From positions 1-22,727 of the forward strand of contig JAIPBB010000034.1 of assembly GCA_021739805.1 (NCBI GenBank): DNA of 22,727 nucleotides, read 5' to 3'. A program made the position numbers and the translations under genes. The first letter of the stretch is position 1; every line of letters begins with the position of its first letter. The stretch comes from Saprospiraceae bacterium (lineage in GTDB: Bacteria > Bacteroidota > Bacteroidia > Bacteroidales > JAIPBB01). This document shows positions 8,501 through 16,243 of the stretch, in pieces. The notes below the pieces were generated by a model. The model saw only the letters and a list, made by a program, of their open reading frames with translations. It was not told the origin of the DNA and ran no database searches.

Positions 8501-11500
8501 TGCCGAAATTCAAATCATTAAGTGTACTACAAGCACCAGTATTACAGGCCGGGGAAGCACTAGCTACTGCCAATGGTGCAATATTGACGTTTCCGGTACC
8601 GGTATTTACCTGACCTGCCTGCACGTAAAATGTGTCAGCAAGATACATAAGAGATGTTGTATAATTAGCTCCTGTGTCCAAAATTATAGATGTTGTATCA
8701 TCTGCAAACCATGTTAATTGATCTGGTGAAGAAGCACTTAATATTGCTGATGTAGCATAAGGGACAGTCACAGGTGATGTAACTGTTGGTGGTGCCGGAA
8801 TATGTAATGATTCAACATCTGTATAAGCTGTATCATTATATGATACATTATCCCCTGTTAGATTTACCCAGGCTACAACATCAAATATTGAATCTGTTGT
8901 TGTAACTGCAAAATTTGCTAAGGTATTAAATACAAATAAAGCACTATCACCCGGATTTATTGTTAATGTCATATTCTCGTTAACTATTGTGGATATTCCA
9001 TCAAGTTGATAATGTGCTGTTATTGTATCTATAACAGAGCCATTGATTGTATCTACACCTATGTTCTTTATCCAAATCATCACTGTATCAAATCCTAAAC
9101 CGCATCCTTCTTTTATATCTTCTATTCGTGTTACATAAGCATCTTTTAATGGTATTCCAAAGAATGATTTACACTTATTATCATTAAAAGTATTTGTATC
9201 ACCAGTAAGAACTGTATATGCACAAATTGTTGAATTTCCAGCAGGAGAAATCATTGGTGTAAGAATAATTGTATCACTATTAGATGGTGCTAATGTACCT
9301 GTGTAGGCAGTTGTAACCGCTGTACCACCATTTACCATATAATCAACATTCATTGAAGTAATTGTATCAGTACCATAATTTTTCACAACTACCTGAACAG
9401 GAGTTGATGCAGCTTCGTTTGTTATTGTACCGGGCGAAATAATTTCTGTTACACCGGCATCATTAGGTATCAACGGCATAATAAATGCCATATAATCTTC
9501 CACTTCACCCCAGGTAAATGTGCCACAAGGACCAGTATTGGCTTGTGTTCCCGACTCTCTGAAAGCAACTCTTATTCCTGTTGCTACTCCAGTGCTTGCT
9601 GTTTGAGGAACTGTAATAGTTCCCGTAACAGTATTAGAAGATGATGTTGCTGAACTAAAAGCAATTTCAGTTGTAGGACTATATATTCCATCATGGTTAT
9701 AATCAATAAACACATTTACCCAGCAACTATAAGAACTAGTATATACCGCATAATCAGATGTTATTGAAACATTATAAGTCTGACCCGGTGAAAGTATTGC
9801 TGGAGGTAAGCTTGTAAAATCTGAGTACATTGTTCCCGCAGCCGGAACTGTTGATGTGTTATTAAGATTTGCTATAGTAACATTAGTTAAATCCTCGTAA
9901 CTTCCCGATGTTGCAGAACATGTGCAATAGACAATCATTTTATTTTCAACTTGTGTTATTGAGGTATCGTTCATAAATGTACTGTCAAGTGGAAGCATAG
10001 TATATGCTTTTACATTATAAATTTTATAAACTGACATATTAGCCGGTACTGCAAATGTGAATAATGCTGAATCTCCTGAATAAAGAACATTAGTAAATGT
10101 ATCAACAACAGGCGGAAGGTTATCAATTTTATAAGCAAGTGGGAAGTTGTATATTGAATCCGTTCCGGTATTCATTACCATTACCTGGACTGTTTCATTA
10201 CTGGTAAGGTCAAAGTCAGTTACAGGTGTATGAATTGATTTTATTCCTGCATCAAACTGTGGTGGTGCAGTAACATTCACTGTAAGTGGAACTCTTGTAC
10301 TAGGACAACCGCTTGAAGCAGCATACAATACCATATTTGGTCGTTGATTAAAAGTTGAACCAGCTGCCGGAGCAGAACAAACTGTTGAATTGTCTGTATG
10401 ATATTCGTGTGTTGCTGCAAAAGAAGTACTTGTTTGATTTACCGATGCATTTCCATTTGATGGATAACTTGTATTATTAAAACAAGTTTCAATAATTAAA
10501 TTGCTTGTTCCATCCCAATTAAATGATGTTGTAAAAGTATGAGTATTCCATCCTGTTACAGGTTGATAAGATGGATTTAGATATACAGATGTCATTCCTG
10601 ACTCCCATGTTGTTGTTAATGCAGTTAAAGAAGTGTTTTTAAGTTTAATTTCATAATTCGTTAATCCGGGGCATGCATTAACATTTGACACATCAAAAGC
10701 AACAGATTTAACATCACCGGCTGTCATTCCCATTGCTGATAATTCAGATGCTAAAATTAAAAACTGGTTTTTACTACCATAATAATAATTGCCATAGGGA
10801 GTTGGATAACCTGTTGAAGTATTAGTAACTGTTCCTGTACCTATAGTATAAGAGCCACTACTTCCGGCTTTTGATTCAACATAATAAGTTGTTGTATCAT
10901 ATAATATTGGTGTTGTAAAATATGAACCCATATATATATAATTTGTATCAACAGGAGTATTATACCAATATAAAGTATCATTTGAAATTCCTGTTAAAGT
11001 AACAATTGACCCATAAGGAATAACTGTATCACTTACGATTGGAGCTGGAGGTGTGTATAATGCTTCAATTAATCCACTGACTAAAGTATCATTAATAGCA
11101 TAAACATCCTGGGGATGAGCTACATAAGCTGTAATCGTATAAGTTGTATCATTTAGCATTGTTGAAAGATTAGCTGTTGTGCTAAATGTATAGCTTACTG
11201 TATCACCCGGAGCTATAGTATCAGGTACTATTTCCTGGGTTATATAACTATTGTTGTCAATTTTATAACTTACAAAAATACTATCTGTTGCTGCAACAAA
11301 TCCCTGATTGTATATATCAATAGTAACTTGTTCTGTATTTGACATATTACATCCAGAATTAGTGGTTATAGCAGATATGCCAAGTTCAACAGTTGGAATA
11401 TTAATTACATTCACATTCAAAGGCACTCTATTACTCTCGCAACTACCACCACCTTGTGAATAAAAAATTCTTCCATTCCATACTCTGGGAGTATTCGTTT

Positions 11501-14500
11501 GATTGAAATAAGAACCACCGTGATATCCTTCAAATTTCATATTAGCATCCTGATATATTTCGTTTGTTCCAGTACCATTGGTATATCTAATTGAACCAGA
11601 AACATAAGAAATATGAATGCCATATGTTTGACCTGCAGGTATTGTCAATCCTCCGACAGGCAATCGTGTTGGATTACCCTGTCCGGCACTTATAACATTA
11701 TATGAGCCTAATTGCGTCCAACCAACATTACTGCTAGTATGTCCAATATAAGTACCAGGTCTATACCAAACCTCAACTAAGGCACTTGATGTACCGTTCA
11801 TATAAAAACTATCTATAGTGATAGTAGTAAATGCAGTAATATCAAACATATTACCTGCAGAACCATTATTGTCAACAAATGTTGTTGTAAGACTATCAGC
11901 AGAAGCAGACCCACCAACAGCAACCCAATAAGTTGTAGTATCATACAATACAGGTGTATTGTAAAACTCTCCTGTATGTAATGCTACTGAGCTAGTATCA
12001 TATTGATACCAATAAAAGACTGAATCAACATGTTGTGCTGTTAGAGTTACAGAATCACCATAATTAATCGAAGTATCAGTGGTTACAGGAGATGGGGGTA
12101 AATAGCCTGAAAATACACTTAAATAAGCTGTATCATTATAATGAACCGGGTCAGTAGAAAGATCAACCCACGCTTTAAATTCATAAGTTGAATCTATCAT
12201 TAAAGCAAAAACATCAAGATTAGCTGTTGTAGTAAAAGAATAATCTAAAGTGTCTCCTGTCAGAATTGTGCTGGATACACTTTCTGTTACCGTAAGATTG
12301 TTATTTATCTTATAACTTGCTGTGAATCCACCATTAACTGTTGCACTTCCAAGGTTTTTAATTCTTATGGTAACAACTTCGTTAGTATCTAATCCGCATC
12401 CATCGATCGGTGTAAGTATTTCAAGAGTTGCAATATCATAAGGTGATGGAGCAAATTCATCAGCTCCTATGTCAGGAGTAGTTGCATTTCTTAAATCTCC
12501 ATCAATATCATCAATAACTCCTGCAATTGGTATTGCTGTTCCGTTTAACAGATTATTGGTTGTGTGAAGGTCAATAGCAGATGAAAAATAAGGATTTATT
12601 GTGATGGAGTGAGTTTCTTCTGCTGTTTTTGTTTTCCATGTAGCAAGATCAGTTACAGCTGCTCCGAGATAAGCAAATGTTCCTGTTCCCGGATTATAAA
12701 TATCATTGTAATCAACAAAAAATTTGCTTGTATCAACCCCAGTAACATAATAAGTGTAACCATTGGCTTCGTTACTAAATATATTGTTTACAATATTAAT
12801 ATTATCAGACAAACCGGCAGTTGCATCAAACAAGCACATTGAAACAGCATTTGTTTGGTTTCCGGTAATATTTATGGTATTATAATAATAATTGATATTT
12901 TTTGATTCATTATTTAAAATACCGGCAGTTATTGTAGTAGCGGTTGATAAACCATTAATGAGTATAAAGTTGTTTGCAACTAATCCTGAATTTGTTGAAG
13001 ACATGCAAATATCACATTGACTCATCCTGATTCCATATGCAATTTGTGTATTTGTAGCTTTGATATTGTTTTTAACTATTAATGGTGAACCTGACAAAGA
13101 ATTTCCTGCAATTCCAGTATAAGCATTATGATTAGAATTTGTTTCAATCAGGTTTTCTTTTACTTGAGGAGAAAATAAGTTCGTCATTATAATTCCGGAT
13201 GCAAGATGATTCATCAGAATATTATTATTTATTTGAACGCCTGTAGCTTTAGTACTACAAGTGCTTTTCCCGCTAAGTTCAATGGCTATTGACCCATACT
13301 CAAACCTATTATTCAGTATGGTAATATTGTTTCCAATAGAATCAGATGTGTAAATTAAGGCTGCATCTTCATCAGTTATTGAAGTTGACATTCCAATTAT
13401 TCTGTTGTTTAAAAAATGAACATTTTCAGCAGAATTTCCAATTTCAATAACTTTTGACAATAAACTATCCGTAGCGGCAAATGTCATATCCATAAAGCTT
13501 ATATTACTTGTCCCGTTTAGCTTCAAAGTGTAATTACCGCTTGCAGGTGAAGCATTATTTGTCAGAATAACATCCGTACTATCACCCGAAGCTGATTTAA
13601 AAGTTATGGTGTTTGTTGCTGATGAACCTGACACAAAAGGTAGTTCAATTTGCTCATTATAAGTTCCGGATGCCACAGTAAAGGTAACAGGACCACTTAT
13701 ACCACATTGGTCTAATCCCAATGCTGCTGCTGAGAAATTAGCAAAATCAGGATTAGTTCCACCGATAGTATAATTCCCACTTAATAAAGAACTACAGGCA
13801 TAAAAACTCACATAAGCTGTATCATTTCCAGAATTATAATCTGCTGTATCGTTAGGGTCAACAGTCCAGATTTTTAATGAATGAGCTCCAACTCCCAGAT
13901 TTAAAGTATCTAAAATTATGTCGGCAGTTACAGAATCCTTCCACAGTGTATCGTAATTGGTTGCAAGAAATGTATAAGGTGCTTGCAAGACATTGTCTAA
14001 TTCCCAATTTACAGTTGCTTTAACAACACTGTCATTACCATAGTTTTTAATATTGAATTTAACTTCAAAATCCTGATTTGCTAAAACACCTCCGGTTGGG
14101 TTAGTGATTTGATAGGCTCCTATATCTAAATCTAAAGATAGCACACCTGAAACAACAAATTGCATATTTGGTCGCTGATTAGCTGTTTGACCTAAACCAG
14201 GGGCAGTACAATTAGTAGCGACATCCCCATAGACATAATGTGTTGAAGGGTATGTTGTTGCTGATTGCACCATTGATGCATTTTGAAGATATGATGAATT
14301 ATTGAAGCAGGTTTCAATAATCAAATTACTAACTCCATCCCAATTAAATGGGGTTTGAAATTGGTGTGTATTCCAACCTGTGACAGGTTGATATGCTGTA
14401 TTTGTATAAACAGTTGTTAATCCCGATTCCCATGTTGTTGTAATTGCACTTAAATTTGTTGATTTTATTTTGATTTCAAAATTCTGAAGTGCAGGACAGG

Positions 14501-15614
14501 TATTTACAGCACTAACATCAAAAGCTAAAGATTCAATCTGACCTCCGGTCATATTAATAGCGGCCATTTCTGCTGCTGTAATTAACATTTGGTGTTTGGA
14601 TCCCCACCAATAATTACCGTATGGTGCCGGATAACCTGTTGATGTATTAACAACTGTTCCTGTTCCAACTGTGAATGTTCCTCCTGAACTATATTTGCAA
14701 TAAAAACTTTTAGTAGCTGTAGAATCCATATTATGAGCCGCAGAAGCATCAATTGCTTTCACATAATATTGAATAGTTTTCCCAAAACCAAAAAATGGAA
14801 TATTAGCTGCAAAAGTATCCGGAGTTAAAATTGACATTCCTATAGTATCTTTAAAACCTGTGCTTACAGTGTAAATTAACATTGCTGTATCTATTCCTGA
14901 AGCATCAGTGATTTTTGTTTTAATCTCGTAAGGTCCTGTAGAATAAACTGTATCCTGTACTATTGGTGGAATTAATGTTAATGCTGGTGGAATTAATTCT
15001 GAAAATGACGCTGTGACTTTTATGTTGTCCAAAAGCCAACCATAAGTACCGACTGCACCGGTATTATTGGCATCACCTAATACAAATCTAATTTTAACCT
15101 GTGCAGCATTGCTGATATATGTTGACAAATCAAAAGTTTCATGCTTCCACCATGAATTTGTCGGGACAGCACTATTAGTACCAGGCACCCAAAGAGAATA
15201 AGAAGTAGAAGCAAACTTATAGCCTATTGAGTTGAAGGCTCCTAATCCGTTATAACCAGAAGTAACCCTTGTCCAGCTAGTTCCATTATTATTGGAAACT
15301 TCAATAAATGCAGCATCAAAAAACTCAATTTTACATATTTGGTCAAACTCTAAATATACAGAGGTATTACCTGTTGTGCTAAAAGTATTTGATGTTAAGT
15401 ACAAACTATCACTTAGTGCTACACAAGCAGAATCTGCACGTGTTCCACTAACAGCTAACTGGGTCGTAATTCCCCATGATGTTGTGCCGGTTGAACTTGA
15501 GGTAACATGACTTCCATAAGGTATGGTGTCGAAGTTTTCTTGAAATATTACAGCTTGGCTAAACAAAGCAGTAACACTAAATAATGCTAAAATAAAAAGT
15601 ACAGTTTTTTTCAT
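5544..15614 (-). CDS. Giant T9SS-sorted mosaic surface protein (3356 aa)
   Basis: I place the start at 15614, where MKKTVLFILALF begins a normal signal peptide (ending FSQ). An in-frame ATG at 15719 would add 35 residues ahead of it and lies upstream of the likely promoter. Domains in approximate order: MAM-like 22-200; Ig-like ~205-305; unnamed module A1 311-490; CARDB 491-605; right-handed beta-helix ~608-1050 (repeated NN-x-I/F turns, ends DIGADEF); CARDB 1056-1170; Ig-like ~1175-1235; unnamed beta module ~1236-1401; CARDB and Ig-like 1408-1585; module A2 1587-1768; CARDB 1785-1890; GEVED 1895-2045 (WGEVEDY); two CARDB and one Ig-like 2050-2341; discoidin (F5/8 type C)-like 2342-2488; CARDB 2505-2608; GEVED 2610-2761 (WGETEDY); CARDB, MAM-like and two CARDB 2763-3258; T9SS sorting domain 3272-3356. 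No proteolytic or hydrolytic motif was recognised. A surface adhesin or matrix/glycan-binding protein is inferred. A terminator follows at 5480-5518. Confidence 0.93.
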   Translation of the reverse strand: MKKTVLFILALFSVTALFSQAVIFQENFDTIPYGSHVTSSSTGTTSWGITTQLAVSGTRADSACVALSDSLYLTSNTFSTTGNTSVYLEFDQICKIEFFDAAFIEVSNNNGTSWTRVTSGYNGLGAFNSIGYKFASTSYSLWVPGTNSAVPTNSWWKHETFDLSTYISNAAQVKIRFVLGDANNTGAVGTYGWLLDNIKVTASFSELIPPALTLIPPIVQDTVYSTGPYEIKTKITDASGIDTAMLIYTVSTGFKDTIGMSILTPDTFAANIPFFGFGKTIQYYVKAIDASAAHNMDSTATKSFYCKYSSGGTFTVGTGTVVNTSTGYPAPYGNYWWGSKHQMLITAAEMAAINMTGGQIESLAFDVSAVNTCPALQNFEIKIKSTNLSAITTTWESGLTTVYTNTAYQPVTGWNTHQFQTPFNWDGVSNLIIETCFNNSSYLQNASMVQSATTYPSTHYVYGDVATNCTAPGLGQTANQRPNMQFVVSGVLSLDLDIGAYQITNPTGGVLANQDFEVKFNIKNYGNDSVVKATVNWELDNVLQAPYTFLATNYDTLWKDSVTADIILDTLNLGVGAHSLKIWTVDPNDTADYNSGNDTAYVSFYACSSLLSGNYTIGGTNPDFANFSAAALGLDQCGISGPVTFTVASGTYNEQIELPFVSGSSATNTITFKSASGDSTDVILTNNASPASGNYTLKLNGTSNISFMDMTFAATDSLLSKVIEIGNSAENVHFLNNRIIGMSTSITDEDAALIYTSDSIGNNITILNNRFEYGSIAIELSGKSTCSTKATGVQINNNILMNHLASGIIMTNLFSPQVKENLIETNSNHNAYTGIAGNSLSGSPLIVKNNIKATNTQIAYGIRMSQCDICMSSTNSGLVANNFILINGLSTATTITAGILNNESKNINYYYNTINITGNQTNAVSMCLFDATAGLSDNINIVNNIFSNEANGYTYYVTGVDTSKFFVDYNDIYNPGTGTFAYLGAAVTDLATWKTKTAEETHSITINPYFSSAIDLHTTNNLLNGTAIPIAGVIDDIDGDLRNATTPDIGADEFAPSPYDIATLEILTPIDGCGLDTNEVVTIRIKNLGSATVNGGFTASYKINNNLTVTESVSSTILTGDTLDYSFTTTANLDVFALMIDSTYEFKAWVDLSTDPVHYNDTAYLSVFSGYLPPSPVTTDTSINYGDSVTLTAQHVDSVFYWYQYDTSSVALHTGEFYNTPVLYDTTTYWVAVGGSASADSLTTTFVDNNGSAGNMFDITAFTTITIDSFYMNGTSSALVEVWYRPGTYIGHTSSNVGWTQLGSYNVISAGQGNPTRLPVGGLTIPAGQTYGIHISYVSGSIRYTNGTGTNEIYQDANMKFEGYHGGSYFNQTNTPRVWNGRIFYSQGGGSCESNRVPLNVNVINIPTVELGISAITTNSGCNMSNTEQVTIDIYNQGFVAATDSIFVSYKIDNNSYITQEIVPDTIAPGDTVSYTFSTTANLSTMLNDTTYTITAYVAHPQDVYAINDTLVSGLIEALYTPPAPIVSDTVIPYGSIVTLTGISNDTLYWYNTPVDTNYIYMGSYFTTPILYDTTTYYVESKAGSSGSYTIGTGTVTNTSTGYPTPYGNYYYGSKNQFLILASELSAMGMTAGDVKSVAFDVSNVNACPGLTNYEIKLKNTSLTALTTTWESGMTSVYLNPSYQPVTGWNTHTFTTSFNWDGTSNLIIETCFNNTSYPSNGNASVNQTSTSFAATHEYHTDNSTVCSAPAAGSTFNQRPNMVLYAASSGCPSTRVPLTVNVTAPPQFDAGIKSIHTPVTDFDLTSNETVQVMVMNTGTDSIYNFPLAYKIDNLPPVVDTFTNVLYSGDSALFTFAVPANMSVYKIYNVKAYTMLPLDSTFMNDTSITQVENKMIVYCTCSATSGSYEDLTNVTIANLNNTSTVPAAGTMYSDFTSLPPAILSPGQTYNVSITSDYAVYTSSYSCWVNVFIDYNHDGIYSPTTEIAFSSATSSSNTVTGTITVPQTASTGVATGIRVAFRESGTQANTGPCGTFTWGEVEDYMAFIMPLIPNDAGVTEIISPGTITNEAASTPVQVVVKNYGTDTITSMNVDYMVNGGTAVTTAYTGTLAPSNSDTIILTPMISPAGNSTICAYTVLTGDTNTFNDNKCKSFFGIPLKDAYVTRIEDIKEGCGLGFDTVMIWIKNIGVDTINGSVIDTITAHYQLDGISTIVNENMTLTINPGDSALFVFNTLANFAVTTTDSIFDVVAWVNLTGDNVSYNDTAYTDVESLHIPAPPTVTSPVTVPYATSAILSASSPDQLTWFADDTTSIILDTGANYTTSLMYLADTFYVQAGQVNTGTGNVNIAPLAVASASPACNTGACSTLNDLNFGTCGSQQMWITSSASNPGSSVNVTFIWPTAKSFNKMTIHVGSSTTRFLTGGTIQIWNGSAWVNHHTFTQATGVCFYDITFPIATSSRVRIIDMTVGGSQSSNVNFREIEIFEALVGCSSIRVPVIVNVSAPSSCDVGVFEISQPVSAINLTSSENVQVKIKNYGTASQSNFTVSYQVNNNPVVTDTITSILLSNTSLIHTFSTPANLGIVGQTYNLKAYTSLTCDSTHQNDTTWKSVQNKLPNYCISTATSTADDDIGKVTFAGINNTSPTPYNAMYTDYTNTTPAMIAPTTSYPISIDIVFSGSSYSGYCEVYIDYNRDGVFTEPAEIAFGGAYTGLQTLTGTVNVPLSALNGLTVMRVVAVESGSATSVTPCGTYTWGETEDYSVMIAPLIAHDAGVVDILKPKTIATNPSTQVQAIIMNYGTDPITSVPVSYVLNTNTPVTITWTGSLLTGDSATVTFPTITLPTGQNTICVYTSLPLDSNTFNDQKCITSFVQLITTAPYFDNFEGTDFWLNDTLVNQWERGIPSATVITSAHSPNNVWMIDLDSNYAHSSFDYLYSPKFDFMAVQPDSLKFWHYYNTQANGDGGRLQYKTTTGGWLNMGDENDTNGVNWYNNTYGGVPTWDGNSNGWVKSSYKLSAITNFANPAQFRFVFQSDATINNFDGWAIDDFEITTPMMPNDPGVTTIITPANTTQIGSPVTVSITIKNYGLNALSTIPVHYKVGNLATVNATWTGSLLPGATANYTFATTYTSPSNNYSLCAWTTGVNPTYTYNDTICKNINVTAAAYDVGVCKIVSPIDTLKCKVIVWIKNYGVNVVTSTDVFYHLNGMNKKTQTWTGTLNPNDSVLFTFINANPPLGSFGFCAGTKLSGDMNHSNDSLCKSIIGGVCDPYGLYEIENGEFILGQNIPNPTTGITRITYIVPISGTMRFDLINVLGQTMQTQEQTVMAGQHSIELFVGDLPAGVYYYSVLFEGKRLVKKMVISK
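10311..10856 (-). repeat. Internal protein module A2 of the giant gene
   Basis: Encodes residues ~1587-1768. It aligns along its length with module A1 (~311-490): both share TGTV-NTSTGYP-PYGNY, GSK-Q-LI, PVTGWNTH-F, FNWDG-SNLIIETCFNN and NQRPNM. Two conserved cysteines (in the ETCFNN segment and near the end) could pair. I know no family name for it. Confidence 0.85.
14145..14684 (-). repeat. Internal protein module A1 of the giant gene
   Basis: Encodes residues ~311-490, the first copy of the ~180-residue module repeated at 10311-10856. In both places the module sits between an Ig-like segment and a CARDB domain, so a larger block (Ig-like, A, CARDB) may be the unit duplicated. Confidence 0.85.
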
Positions 15615-15686
15615 GATTGGATTTGGGTTTATTTTAATATTAGGTTTATAGATATTTCTAAATTGAGTATTAAATGGAATCATATA

Positions 15687-15694
15687 CAAATTTA
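15687..15694 (-). promoter_or_regulatory. Putative -7 box for the giant gene
   Basis: TAAATTTG on the minus strand (15694-15687) fits TAnnTTTG. No TTG is found at the expected -33 spacing. Transcription would start near 15680, giving a ~65-nt leader before the ATG at 15614 and leaving the in-frame ATG at 15719 untranscribed. Confidence 0.42.
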
Positions 15695-16186
15695 GTATTA
15701 ATAAAGAAGTAAATTTCATAAAATAATCTTTAATACGAAAACTATTTAAGTTAAATTTTAATTTACCTTAATTATCCTTAAATGTATTAAGACAAAAAAA
15801 CAAAATAAACAACACTTATTCAAGACAATAATTAAAGAAAATAGTTGCATAAGAAGATAAATTTAACAAACAAATTTTTTAGTAGAAATTATCAACTTAA
15901 CAGCCAGATTCTAAACATAATAAATTCTCTTTATTAATGATTCGAAAAAAGAACAAATATTAAATTACTATCTGGAAAATTAGTTTTTCAACAAGCTACA
16001 CCTAAGGTTAAATATTACAAAATATATTTTATAGATTCAATAAAAGGTTAAAAGTTGCATTGAAAATAACTAATTTTAGTTTAAAACACATTTAATTCAA
16101 TCTCAGAAAATTATGAGTGTAATTGAATATATAATAATCGACAAGAAACAATACTATTAACTTAGCCGAAAATTTATTCAATCAAT

Positions 16187-16207
16187 ATTTACATTATTGA
16201 TGTAAAT
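16187..16207. promoter_or_regulatory. Palindrome overlapping the alarmone gene promoter (possible operator)
   Basis: ATTTACAT (16187-16194) and ATGTAAAT (16200-16207) are perfect inverted arms with a 5-bp spacer. The right arm overlaps the -7 box at 16203-16210, the classic place for a repressor site. The regulator is unknown; a Fur-family gene lies two genes downstream but the sequence is not a clear Fur box. Confidence 0.4.
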
Positions 16208-16210
16208 TTG
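16203..16210 (+). promoter_or_regulatory. Putative -7 box for the alarmone gene
   Basis: TAAATTTG fits TAnnTTTG, 33 bp before the start codon. No TTG at the expected -33 spacing. The predicted start of transcription near 16217 gives a leader of ~27 nt. Confidence 0.45.
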
Positions 16211-16243
16211 TAGCTAAGATCAAAAATCAAATTTACTTTCACA

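Larger units (their letters stand above)
15615..16243. other. Divergent AT-rich intergenic region
   Basis: About 630 bp separate the giant gene (leftwards) from the alarmone gene (rightwards). It contains a -7-like box for each direction and a palindrome next to the rightward gene, described separately. All frames are full of stops; the longest reading frames with an ATG are trivial. No tRNA-like or riboswitch-like structure was recognised. Confidence 0.7.

Noticed and set aside
8401..15510. Plus-strand ORFs of 70-77 codons at 8401, 12609 and 15292
   Set aside because: They are antisense to the giant gene, with composition expected from the complement of Thr/Ser/Asn-rich codons, and show no domain or start signals.
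5222..16060. Recurring GTTGCAT at 5222, 5386, 15844 and 16054 in non-coding DNA as a possible regulatory motif
   Set aside because: The same 7-mer or close variants also occur inside coding sequence (e.g. near 6307, 12482), and spacing to nearby genes is not consistent.
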